A stretch of 64,000 nucleotides of DNA from Diphasiastrum complanatum (GCA_029204225.1 CM055106.1:24146884-24210883); one strand, 5' to 3'; positions 12,171-24,480 are shown, numbered from the stretch's first letter. The notes: a model not told the origin generated them from the sequence alone. Translations and numbers: made by a program.

Positions 12171-15100
12171 TCAAAGGTAGTATTTCTTCAGTCTGGACCT
12201 ATTAATACGTGTAGGTAACAGCTCACCTTCAAGTGATTGAAGTTGTACAGAACCATTCTCAAATACCTCTATGATTTTATAAGGTCCAAGCCATCTCATA
12301 TGGAGTTTTCCGGGGAACTTTTGATGTCAACTGTCATATATCAATGCAAAGTCATCAGCTTTAAGATCACGTTTCTTAATACGACTGTCATACTTCTTTT
12401 TTATTTGTTCCTAGATTTCTTTCGTTAATTTTTGTGAAGTCACACGAACTTCAACTAGTTTTTCAATATTAGTCAACCTTTCGTTTATACATTCTGTATC
12501 TGTTCGTTGAGCTTGAATACGAAAAGTTTTCACCTCAAATTCAATTGACAAAATAGGATGCATACCATACGTAAGAAAATATGGTGTCTGCTTCGTCGTG
12601 ATTTTCTCTGTGTTGCGATAAGCCCAGAGAACTAATGGTAGTTTCTGATCCCAATCCGTTGCATGTGCAATAGTAATTTTGTTCAGGATCTTACATAAAA
12701 TACCATTAGTTCTTTCTGTCAACCCGTTTGCTTTTGGATTAAACTTGTGATTATACTTTGAATAAGAACGTCACGACAGTTTTTGCATCGTTTCGTTTCG
12801 TCAGCTCTACTTCAACGTTCTTTGTAACATAATCTGTTGCAACTAGAATATAATGAAATTCTGAATGTCGAGTCACAGGTTTGATTGGACCGACAAAGTC
12901 AATCCCCCACTTTTCAAATGGTGCAAGAGACAGGATTGGTGTCAACGGCCAATTCATTGCTTTTGTAGGCTTGTCAGATCTTTGGCATGGATCACATGAA
13001 CAAATAAAATTTGATACATCCATGAACACTGTTGGCCACCAATTCTTCAGTAGATGTGTAAGAGAGGCAGCAATAGAAACATGATTTTGAATAAATCTCT
13101 GGTAATAGCCGACATGTCCTAAGAAAGCTCTCAGTTCACGTAAATTGGTTGATATTTGGAGATTCTTTATAAGCTCGACTTTATCTTTGTCGACTTGTAT
13201 TCCTCTGTTAGATATTCTATGTTCAAGTAATATCCCTTCTTTCATACCAAAAAAACATTTCTCTGGATGAAGGGATAAACAAGTATCTCTACACCATTCC
13301 AATGTTAATTTCAGCTTCTGTAGGTGCATCTTTATATCACTATATACACAGAAATAATCAATAAATATTTCGAGAAAAGTTCTTAGAAAGGTACAAAAAT
13401 TAACATCATGATTCGCTGAAAAGTCGCTGGAGCGTTACAAAGACCAAAGGGCATTTTGTTGTAGGCATAAGTGCCCCAATCCGTAGTGAATGTAGTCTTT
13501 GAACGATCCTCCTTCCGCACTCCAACCTGATTATAACCAGAAAAATTGTCACAGAAACTGTAACGTTCCTAACCAGCAACCTGATCTAAGATGGAATCAA
13601 TGAAGGGCAGTGGATGATGATCCTTCCTTGTGGCAACATTGAGTTTGTGGAAATCTTGGCATATTCATATTTTGCCAGTCTTCTTCTTTGGGACGACAAC
13701 AATGGGTGAAACCCATTCATTGCTTAAGACGAGATAGATTGTACCTGTCTGAAGGTGTTTGTTGAGTTCGTCCTTAACCATGAGAGAGTACTTAGGATTG
13801 AAACGATATTGTCTCTGTCAAACAGGTACAACATCTTCCTTAAGATCAATATAGTGCTCTCTGAATTCTGCAGATATACCCTTTAAATCGTCGAGCGACC
13901 AGACAAAAACATCTTGATACTCCTTCAATAGTTCAGTGAATTCCGCTAACTCCGATTCTCCAAGTGACTTCGAAACATGCACAAATCTGCCAGGTGCAAG
14001 TTCAATTATTTTAGTAGAATTTGATAATATGATACCTTCTGTCATACTGGCCTTGGTATGGCCATGAATTTTGTGCATGGTTGACTCCATAGAAGTTTTC
14101 TTTTCGTCAACCTGGTTCTTGTTACCAAATTCATGTTCAGATTCGTCACTCGAATCGTCAGACTCTTTTGAGTTCATGTCTGCAACCATGATTTCTTCAT
14201 ACGAAACATCCGCTTCAGTGTTGCAGGCATCGAAGAATTCTTCTTCGTCAGCATTTTCATAACATTCAAAATATTGAACTTCAATGTCAGATGCATTATA
14301 AAAAAATATTTAAGGCATAAGAAGATTCTTCTGAGGTAAAACTGGTGTCAGACAAAGGTGTTTCACCTTCATATTTGTCCCGACTCTAGGTGATTATTTG
14401 TTTTGCTTGCTTACCACGACTATTGGTCTCACTAGTCTGAAATCTTAGCTCTTTGGATTTCCAATGAAAACTTGCATTTGATTGATAAAGCTAGGGTCGT
14501 CCAATCAGCATAGAATAGGATGACAAACCGAGTGGTTTGATAACTATGAAATTCATTGTGAATGGCTTGGCTTGAATGTAGACAGTGACATCCTTCAGTT
14601 CTCCAACAGGTTTTCGTCATGTCGAATCAACTAACTTGATGTTTCGCTGTGTCGGTTGAATGTCAGTCAGTCCCAAAGCATGAGCTATATCTTCTGTTAT
14701 TATATTCACGCTAGAACCATAGTCAATTGGCACTTTTTCGATCCGGCATCCCGCAATGGTAATATCAATTTTAGGTGCACCGAGATCACCTAAATCAATA
14801 GACAGAACACCAACATCTGGCAAAGAATTTTTTTTCTTCTTTTTTGGTGCAGAAAGACCTTTCAGTTGCTTTTTGTAATAAGTGTTATTTGCTAGCAGCT
14901 GCTCAAACGTAATATTCAGACAAAGTGATCCAATATCAGTCATGATGTCATTGTCTTTTGTCTTCAATTTCAAGATTGGCTTATCAATATCTGCACTAGA
15001 CAATTTCGTCTTCATTATTTCTTCATCCCCTTCCTCGAAAGTGACCACCTTCTCTGCAGCAGCTGACTGAAGTTCAACGTTGATAATTTCTTTCATCTCT

Positions 15101-15479
15101 GATGAGATATCTTTTGCAAATAACTTCGCAGCATCACGATCATAGTCGGGGTCATCTTAAGATCTTTCTTAGTCGTAGATTTATTTGTCGTCTTCCTAGA
15201 AGATTTCTTCTTCGATGATTTTATGCACTTTGTCAAAGATTTCTGGTCAGGTTTCGAGGAGCTTTTGCTTCTCGTTGTGACTTTAAATAATATCTCCACG
15301 TCACTTGGCCAGGACTGATCTTCTGTCTTCGCCAATTTTTCTTCAATAAAGTCAATTCTCTGCACAATAGCATCATTCGAAGCTTTCACTTTCGAGTCTA
15401 CAGTAGCTGGTGTTGCTACATATTGATATTTGGTCGCGACTTCTGCGGCTGAGGGCAGTCAGGATACTTGTGACCAGAC
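12171..15479 (-). pseudogene. Gypsy-1 pol: protease, RT and integrase; RNase H deleted
   Basis: Protease: IDITIAGCRIEKVPI followed by DYGSSVNII (the usual D-[ST]-G active site is altered) and GRPW further on. RT: FTELLKEYQDVFVWSLDDLK leads in; WGTYAYNKMPFGLCNAPATF is the classic gypsy RT block; the catalytic FxDD reads FIDYF here (about 13345), a likely lethal change. RT ends at HVGYYQRFIQNHVSIAASL. It joins directly to WWPTVFMDVSNF...CDPCQR, the end of the integrase zinc finger, so RNase H and the two zinc-finger histidines are lost. The integrase core shows WGIDFVGPIKP. The C-terminus ends LKKYYL at the stop 12171-12173, without chromodomain. Several frameshifts and stops occur, and about 100 bp present in Gypsy-2 (56655-56760) is missing near 12740. 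Confidence 0.85.
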
Positions 15480-16642
15480 TCTCTTCAATTTGAGCATAAT
15501 GGTACATAACCAATCGGCTTTTGCGGCTGAGGACAGTCAGGTGAAAATTGTCCCAGCTCTCCACAGTTATGGCAGTTGTCCGACACTAGTTTAGTCGCGG
15601 TTTGAGACTTTGCTGGTCCAACAAATTCAGGAGGATTATGTTGCAGTACACTGAACATAGTTAGTAGTCGCATCATTTTGAAAAATAAAAAGTACCTCCT
15701 GGGCAGGATCTTCAACATATTTGACATTCACAGTGGTGCGTCTTCCTTGGTGTGTCCTGAAGTTCCACATTTTGTAATCGTACACCACATTCCTGAGTTA
15801 GAAGAAGATGCTTTCGGTCTTTTATCTGCGACTTCAGAGATCTACACTTTCAAGTCATTAAGCTTTTTATTAAAGTCAGCCATATTACTCTTCCAAAGCT
15901 TTTCAACTTTAGAAATTGACGACTTATCCTCAACAACTTTCATCGTTTGTATCATCGTTTATTATTTCTCTCTCCTTTGTTAGCTTCTGATTCTAATGAA
16001 TCGCTGCTTTCAGATTCCGAACTTGAAGAACTGGTACTTGAATCAGAATCTGAATCATCATCGTTGTCACTAGAATTAGTCTCCGACTTTCGGGATTTCT
16101 TAGTTGATCGTTGCTTTCGTGCTAGTTTTGAGGTCTCCAAATTTGCGGCACTAGCTATTACTGCTGCTAAGGAGGTCATGTCCTCTTGTCTGCAATAACG
16201 ATCAATCTTTGGTGGTGAACCAACCAAAAACCATTCGATCTGCATATCAACGGGATATACATTGGTTAGTTTTCCTATGAGATTTTTAACCTTTCGTGTA
16301 TATTTACGAAGGGATTCTTTACTCTTCTTTTGAACATTGTTCAGATGTCCAAGAATTCTCGATTTGTGACCAATTTCTCTGAAGTGGTTCAGAAACACAT
16401 CTTTTAGTAGGTAATCAGGTTCCTACATGGCCTGGTTCAGCTTGACTGTACCAGATGCGCGTCTGTTTTCTTAGCAAACCAGGGAAGATTTGTAGTTTGT
16501 CTACGTTAGTACCTTCGTTATTCGCATTAGTGATTGACTTGAATTGAAAGACATAGCTATCTGCATCGTCAGAAGAAATTTCTTCAAAATAATCATACTT
16601 AATTTTTGATATAGAAGTGAAACGTGTAGGAGTGCCTTCCAT
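15480..16642 (-). pseudogene. Gypsy-1 gag with CCHC knuckles, frameshifted
   Basis: Starts at the ATG at 16642 (MEGTPTRFTSISKIKYDYF). After a break at about 16410 it continues with MFLNHFREIG, a retrotransposon gag capsid region (KSKESLRKYTRKVKNLIGKL, YPVDMQIEWFLVGSPPKID), then a Ser/Asp/Glu-rich stretch of over 30 residues near 15950-16050. Zinc knuckles follow at 15485-15800 (KCGTSGHTKED; CHNCGELGQFSPDCPQ). Gag would assemble particles and bind the RNA. About 45 bp present in Gypsy-2 (59520-59565) is missing near 15645. Confidence 0.8.
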
Positions 16643-16832
16643 ACTGAAGCTAATTAGGAGTTCAAGTAACTAAGCAGTGATTTCGTCTAGATTTCTTCGA
16701 CTAGTATTATCACTTTGTCTTCGTAAAAATTCCTCTCTAAGCTTACGACATCGTTCTAATCTGGATTCTCTATCTGACATACACTAGAGATGGAGATGGA
16801 TCTGTCAGATTTCTTATAACTTTCCTAAACTA

Positions 16833-16850
16833 TCCCCAGCAACGGCGCCA
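16833..16850 (-). other. Primer-binding site of Gypsy-1 (tRNA-Asp)
   Basis: The plus strand reads TCCCCAGCAACGGCGCCA, which differs at one position from the last 18 bases of plant tRNA-Asp (GUC) including CCA. Its complement on the element strand is the primer site. The matching site of Gypsy-2 is at 60761-60778. Confidence 0.88.
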
Positions 16851-16855
16851 AAAAT

Positions 16856-18084
16856 TGGTATATGTCATACTATACCAACAAGGTTAATATAGATTTTGTA
16901 GCAAATAGTGTCATTCCCATAGAGGACGGTGTTAGAACGTTATGTTTTTGGTACAATTTATGACATGTGGTGTCGAGTTTTATTCTGGTTGTCGACAGAC
17001 TTTAAAAAGTAACCAGTATTACTTATATTTGGGTGTGTGGTGTTGATAATTTTGAAAACAATAATTTGGCCTCTATCGAATCAAATGAAACGCGTTCTAT
17101 AGACGAGATGTTCTCAGAGTAGTAGTACAACAATACTACACTCTGGCTGATTAAGGTGTCAACAAAGAGTCAAGAAATGTTCCTTGTATTTGCGACTGTA
17201 CAGACAATTAATTAATCATGTTCGTGAACTATTCGTTTCTAAATAGAAGTCCTGAACAACTAAAGTCCAAATTAAAGGTTAAAGAATACGAATGGCTTTA
17301 GAGAACGTTAGAGTCTTATGTCAATGACAATCAAGAAAAAAAATCAAAGACTCAATTCTTCGGAAAGGGACTATCATCTCATATGTATACATACATATTC
17401 ATTCAATGATCGTGCTAGATTGTACCAAAGATAGTCGTTATTCGAGTGCCAAAAAGAAAGTATTCGTGACAAACGAATACGATAGTTTTAAGACAGTTCT
17501 TTAGAGCATGCTTTACGGATACACAACAAACGACTGTAATGCACTAGAGAGTCTGTCTAATCAGAGAGTAATTCATGTAATGCATAAGAGATTGTTAGCA
17601 GACTCAAGATCACTCACACTCAGTAGTGTGGAGAATAGAGATAGAAGAGAATAACTCACAGAACTCTATTCCATTCTTCAATCTCTTACATATGCATAAA
17701 CTCTTCTCTCTCGATACTCGAGACTGAAGTGTGAGATCAATATATGTTCTACAGGACAAACAAACACACCTCTAAAACAACAGGTGCGTCGCTCTCGCGA
17801 AAGTGTCTAGTTAACAATGAGACTTGAAATACATTCAATTATACCATGAAAGGTACACTTAACTACGAGTTAAAGTTACTCTAGTTTAACATGTCTTTTC
17901 GTAACTAGTCGTTTCATGTGGACGACCTAGTAAAGGTTATCCAAGGTAATGTCGTTCCTATTAAAAGTCTTGTCCTTAATTTCAAGGCAAGTACTTAGGA
18001 GATATATTCCCGAAAAATGACTTTAGGCCTCTCCATGATTTATACTTAACAGCTCATATCTTCATTTTCGAGTATATCATGCCA
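16856..18084 (-). repeat. Probable 5' LTR of Gypsy-1
   Basis: The inner edge is fixed near the primer site (TGGTATATGTCATAC at 16856). The outer edge is proposed at 18084, where plus-strand GTATATCATGCCA gives an inverted match to the inner terminus. No 3' LTR is available to confirm it. Bases 16851-16855 separate it from the primer site. Confidence 0.5.
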
Positions 18085-18126
18085 TATTTATGTTGATATT
18101 CAATTTTTAACAATAAGGTGGCATCA

Positions 18127-18780
<654 letters not shown>

Positions 18781-19531
18781 GCTCTGACACCACATCGAAA
18801 ATAGGATAGATAATATAACAACAGAAACTTCCTACTTTCAATGCATGACTACGCCTACCAAAAATTGAACAAAGTAGTAGTGATGAAAATCACATTCAAT
18901 CTTTAGCAACTAACTTGAAATTGCCTAATACTAAGTGATTACGTAGCCAAACTTAAAGTCTAATTTATACTAAGTAATTACGTCATCAAATGCGATTGCC
19001 AGTTGGTTGGTGTCCGCTGGCATTCATCCAGTTCAGAAATTGATTGCTGATAAACGATGGAAACTGGTCGTAAATAGTCTGTCTGCATAAATAAACCAAA
19101 CTGTTACTCTATAGAAATGAACTAAAATTGCCACAGACGAAGGTGTCGCAAAAAGGCAACAGTGTCAAGTTTTTGCGAAAAATCTGACAGTGCCCTTAAA
19201 TCTCATGTAGGTTTTCCCACACTTTGCTAGAGTCATTTTCTTAACATTTTAGGCACTTTGAAAAATGTGAGAAATACGACTCTGCATTTTTACTCGTAAT
19301 TTTTGTCAGGCGAAAAATACGAAAAAGGAAACACTGCATTTTTTACAAGAGATTCCTAACAGGCAAAAAATGAGACACTGTTGTCAAACTCCATGTATTT
19401 CTGCAAACTATGTAAAAACACTTGTAATTCTGCAGACTGTATAAAAACACAGGAAAATCCGCAGAACTGGATAAGCAATGGATGTAGATTAAATCGATTA
19501 GTCGATTAGTAAGAAGGAGAATAATCCAACA
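18781..19531 (-). mobile_element. Minus-strand copia LTR with primer site
   Basis: GCTCTGACACCA (18781-18792) is a one-mismatch complement of the initiator-Met primer site. The LTR to its right ends at 19531 with GAATAATCCAACA, so on its own strand it begins TGTTGGATTATTC, a typical copia LTR start. About 739 bp. The inner edge reads CATCG rather than TG. Duplicated at 62821-63570. Confidence 0.6.
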
Positions 19532-19757
19532 CATTTGACATTCCTACATTCCTAGATCTTGCACTTTCACAAATTCTTTTCTACATTCCTACAAACCATC
19601 TTCCCAGTCCAATTTTCATATTATTTAAATTTTACGTTTTCAAAATTTTAAATTTCTCACTTTCACATTCTAGTCTAGTCACTACTCACTTTCTAGTTCA
19701 CTATTGATGCAATAATTTCCATACTAATTATGAGAAATGCATGGTCACCTCAGGTAG
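19532..19757. other. Non-coding junction or copia leader
   Basis: Pyrimidine-rich DNA between two LTR fragments; probably the leader of the element whose primer site is at 19758. No gene seen. Confidence 0.4.
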
Positions 19758-20413
19758 GCTCTGATACCATGTTGAATTTCACAATTAGTGGAGTGTCCAC
19801 TAAGTGTGATTTAGATCTCCTAAGGTGTGTAAATGCACAATGATCAAGATTAGATTGAGATTCAAGATCTATCTCACTCTCAAAGGCAAAAACACACTAC
19901 CACATGCATTAACTCAAAACCAAAGTACATACACACGTGTGGGAAGTTCTCCCTCAAAAAACTAAGTATGGAAAAGGCCAACTCTCGGGTAGAGAGAGAA
20001 TGCAATCAATAGGTCTTGGGAAGAGAGAGAAAACAAGTAAACACTTGGACTCAAAAACTTGATTGATCTCCAAATTACTTAGAAAAAAATGAGAAGTGCA
20101 ATGAGACTAGTAGATCCATGAGGTAGTTCACCCTCAAAAACCATTGGATCTCATTTCTATCACCTCTTGATTCTATTGGACCATTGATGCATCCACCTCT
20201 TGATTCTATTGGATCATTCTCAAGCATAACTCGAATCCTATTGGACCATTGATGCTTCCACCTCTTAATTCTATTGGACCTCTTGAATTTTGATTTGTCA
20301 CTCATCCAATAACAACAATACAACCTATCTAGCTGGAGTTCTACCACTTACACTACTTTGGCTCAACAGAGGCTTTACATGTGGATTTGACCAATTTGCC
20401 ATGTATGCCAATT
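19758..20413 (-). mobile_element. Minus-strand copia primer site and truncated LTR
   Basis: An exact complement of the initiator-Met primer site lies at 19758-19769 and the LTR starts at 19770 (TGTTGAATTTCAC). The LTR resembles the reverse complement of 51638-52428, including blocks such as GGATTTGACCAATTTGCCAT. It is cut at about 20413, leaving roughly 640 bp. The copy at 63800-64000 runs off the window. Confidence 0.65.
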
Positions 20414-20426
20414 TTTGAAGAAACAA

Positions 20427-21310
20427 AGTGTTTTGAGCCACAAAGCTTTGCTAGCTTTCGAGCTCAAGTCTGCTGAAACACAAGGGAGTTGCCCAGACAC
20501 GAACACTAGATCTTTGAGGACTGAAGACCCGAATATGATGATAAAATGTTCATTGACTGAAGGCCACTTGAACATGAAGGATAAACATTTGTGGACCCAA
20601 GGCAACCTAATGGCAAAGCCAAAGATGAAGAAGAAGTAATGAATGCCCAAGGGGTGGCGGATTCGTCAAAGTACAAAGGTGATCATGAAAGTACAAGGAG
20701 AACGTCATCCTCTAGAGACTGACAAGATACAATTGGGACGGGCCTAATCAGCCGTTCTTGTAATCTCCTGATCTGCTAATCGTGTCCTCCTCTCTATATA
20801 CATGGAGATCGTAATTATTGATTATGTAGAAGCAAGGAATCAGATTGGTAGTATACCAATGTAAGCTGAGCACTGTGTAGCTAGCCAAAATGTTCAAGAA
20901 GTCTGCTAGTAAGCGCGACAAGTTTTGATTTGCAAAAGACAAAGTTTCTTTTGTGTTGACGCATTGTGGGGTTTGTCACAACAACACTGATTATCTGATA
21001 AGCAATAGATGTTTTATGTAGATGAGTTTTTTGTCTTGAATACGATCGAATTCTTAATTGTCTGATAGTTGTATGTCTGCACTCAGCTGGTTTAATCTCA
21101 TTTTGCACACTAGTTTTGTCTTGTTGAATGCATGAACAAATTACACATAAGCAAACTTACACACCTTGGAGGATTGTAGATCCTGTGACAGAGGGTAGTA
21201 GACCCAAGGACATAATCAAATTCCATCTAGATTTATATTCTATGAGGGTCTCAACAATGGTATCAGAGTGTTTGACACTCTACACATCACGATAGAGATT
21301 TTCTCAACAG
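20427..21310 (+). repeat. Plus-strand copia 5' LTR
   Basis: Begins TGTTTTGAG and ends CTCAACA one base before an exact primer site (21312), giving matching inverted ends. It contains a TATA-like CTATATACATGG (20793-20804). Its last ~60 bp with the primer site are partly duplicated, so the true end could be near 21256. Confidence 0.6.
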
Positions 21311-21311
21311 T

Positions 21312-21483
21312 GGTATCAGAGCTTCCTATCTCATATCTAAGAACCCTAACATAGCTTAAGAGCTATCAAATCTAGGAACAAGCATTCAAAACAAGAAACT
21401 AGAAAAACAGCTGAAGAACACAATCTACAACAATGGCATTGATCAACAGTATACAGTCAAAGATCTACCAAGTTACAGAATGA
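21312..21483 (+). pseudogene. Copia primer site and first 16 gag codons
   Basis: TGGTATCAGAGC at 21312-21323 is a perfect initiator-Met primer site. An ATG at 21433 follows (MALINSIQSKIYQVTE), then a stop at 21481-21483 where unrelated palindromic DNA begins. The rest of the element is missing. Confidence 0.65.
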
Positions 21484-21485
21484 TA

Positions 21486-21590
21486 CGTGAAATTGATACA
21501 CAGTATTGATTTCTCATATAATTAAGCTCTTACTATTATTATAAATGAAGATGATATAGGAGATCGATATTTGCTGGTGTCAATTTCACA
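21486..21590. repeat. Foldback (MITE-like) sequence
   Basis: GTGAAATTGATACACAGTAT at the left is largely the inverse of the right end (ATATTTGCTGGTGTCAATTT, then CAC), giving imperfect 25-bp arms around a 55-bp AT-rich loop. Size and base composition fit a miniature inverted-repeat element; no target duplication was confirmed. Confidence 0.4.
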
Positions 21591-22298
21591 TATCATAAAT
21601 GACAAATGATATGAAAAATAGATATACCTAGTATCGATTTCTCGTATTAGCTTGACAAAAGATATTTACCTCCTCTACATTCTTGGGTTTTCCACCATGT
21701 CCATATCAGTTTCATCATACGAGCCATCCATGTCTACGGGGAAACTCTCTATTTCCACTTGCACGATTTTGCTCTCAAACTTTCTCTTGGAACTTGAAGT
21801 TTGGTCTCAAGACAGGACCATAGGAAGTGCAAATATCGCTAATTCTGTGAGCTCTTAAATTGAGTCGAAATTTCAAAATGAGCATGTTGTTCTACAATAC
21901 TAATGTTCTGAGTCTGGATTTAATCTTGAACGTCCCATTTTAAAAAGTGTTGAGTCTTCTTTCTTGCTTTGTCCTTTGATTCCATTATTCAATGCAATAT
22001 CGAGGGAGGTCAATTCGAGTGTAATATTGGAGAATCTCATCAATGCACATGTGATCAAAGTCTTTCGATACATGGTGAAGATATTGATTCTCAAAGTATA
22101 GCACCTTGGACCATACTTGAGTCTATTAATTACTCACAAGAGCGACTGATTGATTGATCATAAAACAAATGCAAACTAGACACAAAATTGAGATCTAGAT
22201 TGACAATTTTACATGCATAAAGCAAGAGCAACCCAAAATCATTAGCCAAAAGTGATGTACACCACACACACGTGTGAAATAGGACTCAGTACGGCCTA
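21591..22298. other. Unrecognised DNA
   Basis: Short open frames only, none matching a family I know. One plus-strand stretch (21969-22157, 62 codons, CNIEGGQFECNIGESHQCTC) reads as plausible protein but lacks a context. Confidence 0.35.
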
Positions 22299-22389
22299 TG
22301 TAGGAAAAATAGTAATTAATCTTCCAAAGAGAACACAATGAAAGTTTGAATTAATCAAACTAATATCAGTGTCCTAGATAAATTTTAGC

Positions 22390-23544
22390 TTCATTTAGGT
22401 CAGTGATCTCAAATATGTTAGAAATGTCTCTTTTGACATCTGAAATTAACTTATCTCTTCTTGTAATCAGACAAAATTTGTTTCGAGGAAACAAAATATG
22501 AGGTGGATCCAGAATCAAGTACTACTTCTTGAATTGAATTAGATAAACAATATAGATCAGCACTAACATAAGCTGTCGAGTTTCTTGTCGTCCTGTCTTC
22601 TACTGCTCTGGAGGATTATGCTTTGTCTTCGACATAGTTTGAATCTGAAGGTTCACTTCGATTCTGCTTATTTTTTTTTTTAGGATTCTGATAACAGTCT
22701 ACTGCTACGTGACCTTGTTTATGACAATGAATTCATTCAATTTTTGGATTTAACCTACACTTTTCTTCTATGTGACCTGATTTTCTACATTTGTTGCAGG
22801 TCTTCTTATCACTAGAATTCTTTTGTTGTTTACTAGATTGTTGTTCATTTGTCTTAGACTCATTCTTCTTAGACGACTCCCTCTTAAACTTAGACTTCTT
22901 AGAAGATTTATTCTTCTGAGTAAATAGAGCATTTTCTGAATCACCATTGTCGACATAGCATTCACGAGCTTCTATTTCTTCTTTAACTCTGTCTCTTGTC
23001 TTTTGAAGTGTCATTGTTGCATCTTTCGTCAATAAGGTTCGAGTGGTGTGGAATGACCTGCATAGGGCTTGAAGAAAATAACTAAGCTGTTTTCCCTTAG
23101 AAATTGTATTTTCTGTACCAAAATTCTACAAGGAAATAAAAGATCTTTGATGTTTTGCATGAATGTGTTTAGGTCTTTGTCGTCCCACTATAGGTAAGTT
23201 GACTGGTCTTCCAAGAACATGATTTGATTACGAGATCGAGTCTCATTCTTGGTTTGTAGTTCTTCCCATAAATCCTTTGCGTTCAAAATTGATGTAAGAT
23301 CTAGCATTATATTGTCATGCACTAATAATGCAATAATTGCTATAGCTTTGTCATTTTTTTAACTCCATTCTCGAAATTCTTTGCCAGGAGTAGCTACTGG
23401 CTTCTCCTCTATTGGTTCTACCCATTGCCATAGACCTTCGCCCTTCAACAAGAGTGAAGTCTTTAATTTCCAAATCAAGTAGTTTGAACCTTCTGGATCC
23501 AAGATTGTAGTGATTTTAGCTTGAATATTGATAATCGATGACAT
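22390..23544 (-). pseudogene. Copia-6 gag and start of protease
   Basis: Start ATG at 23544; the N-terminus has the copia gag layout (LDPEGSNYLIWKLKTSLLLK, then a stop after EFREWS). Later blocks include WEELQTKNETRSRNQIMFLE and a Lys/Ser-rich linker. Two zinc knuckles follow (CNKCRKSGHIEEKC at about 22770; CHKQGHVAVDC at about 22710), then the protease active-site block LDSGSTSYFV (about 22505). Multiple stops and frameshifts. Confidence 0.8.
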
Positions 23545-23650
23545 CTTTTATTTCTGAATAACCTCCAGATAGCGGCTTGCTATTGGATGTATGAAGAATG
23601 CTGAGAGAGATGATCTGATTTGTTCAGATATCACTGTATCAGTTTTAATT

Positions 23651-23663
23651 CCGTATGATACCA
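23651..23663 (-). other. Primer-binding site of Copia-6
   Basis: The complement reads TGGTATCATACGG, sharing its first eight bases with the initiator-Met site and separated from the LTR by one base. Confidence 0.6.
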
Positions 23664-23664
23664 C

Positions 23665-24157
23665 TGTAGAAAAAATAGTAATTATTCTTCCACAGAGAAC
23701 ACGATGAAAGTTTGAATAAATCAAACTAATATCAGTGTCTTCAATCAGGACTATATCTGATCTATGTGCTAATAGAACAATATTAGCTCTGATTGAATAT
23801 GCGTGCAAAAATTATATGTAGAAGTAAGATACAACTTAAGACAATTTAGACAATAAGAAACTATTGATAAAAAAAAAAAATTATAGCTCTGAATCTAGTT
23901 CATCAATATACATCTCTTGTTGTCTTATCTCGCAGACTGTACGAGTTTTGATGAAAAACTCGAACGTGAATTCTGAAAAGAAGAGATTCGTACCTTTCAG
24001 CCAAGAAATCCCAAAACATCAGCCATGCAAGGACAACTCTGATCAGCTAGTGAGCGCGTGATCCACAGCGAGAACCAAAGAGAAAGATAGAGCGAGAACC
24101 AGAGAGGGAGAGAGAGAGATAGCTTCGATCAGCCATTGAGAGAGAGAGAGAGAGAGA
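23665..24157 (-). repeat. Copia-6 5' LTR ending in GA-rich DNA
   Basis: Begins on the plus strand with TGTAGAAAAAATAG and runs into GA-rich sequence at 24096-24157. A copy is at 52541-53106 and a scrap at 1-58. The outer terminus is hidden by the microsatellite. Confidence 0.6.
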
Positions 24158-24411
24158 ATGTAAATGGATCTCACTTTTGGAATTTGTTACCTATCAACAC
24201 ATTGAATTCCATTTTCTATCAACATGGTTGCCATATGCACAAGTGAATAAAGAAATTTATGTATCACAAAAAAATGATGATCACAAATTGTGTACTCACA
24301 TGCATCGACTTCTTGTTCGACGTCAATCAATCAATCAATAAAGTGTAATTGCCTCTGTGAGCAATATGATTTATATTACAATGAATTGAAATACATCGTA
24401 CTATCTCTCTC
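24158..24411. other. Non-coding segment, mostly absent from the paralogous copy
   Basis: About 200 bp (24158-24355) has no counterpart at 53106, where a (GA)n tract joins straight to the sequence matching 24356. No gene. Confidence 0.5.
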
Positions 24412-24480
24412 ATTCATTTGGTGGTTCATCATTATCATTTGTCGCATCATCATGCGACAAATCCACCAAACCAAATGAAT
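24412..24480. repeat. 69-bp hairpin
   Basis: Outer arms ATTCATTTGG / CCAAATGAAT and inner arms ATTTGTCGCAT / ATGCGACAAAT are perfect inverted matches. The copy at about 53165-53233 keeps it with one change (GCAACAAAT). Confidence 0.8.

Larger units (their letters stand above)
12171..18084 (-). mobile_element. Gypsy-1: decayed Ty3/gypsy retrotransposon (tRNA-Asp primed)
   Basis: Minus-strand order: probable 5' LTR (16856-18084), an 18-base primer site for tRNA-Asp (16833-16850), gag with zinc knuckles (about 15480-16642), protease (14600-15100), RT (13045-13860), integrase (12171-13050). Protease-RT-integrase order is diagnostic of gypsy. The tRNA-Asp primer and the long acidic stretch between protease and RT recall Athila-type elements, but I cannot fix the lineage. 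RNase H is missing. A second copy lies at 56186-62040. Confidence 0.85.
22299..24157 (-). mobile_element. Copia-6: internally deleted Ty1/copia element
   Basis: The 5' LTR (23665-24157) and primer site lie on the right, gag and protease in the middle. On the left are only the first ~77 bp of the same LTR (22299-22375, starting TGTAGGAAAAATAG). Everything from within the protease through integrase, RT, RNase H and most of the 3' LTR is missing, so the LTR edge is fused to protease sequence. Confidence 0.75.

Noticed and set aside
12171-12400. Chromodomain at the Gypsy-1 integrase C-terminus
   Set aside because: The tail ends LKKYYL and a stop directly after the integrase tail; no aromatic-cage pattern of a chromodomain.
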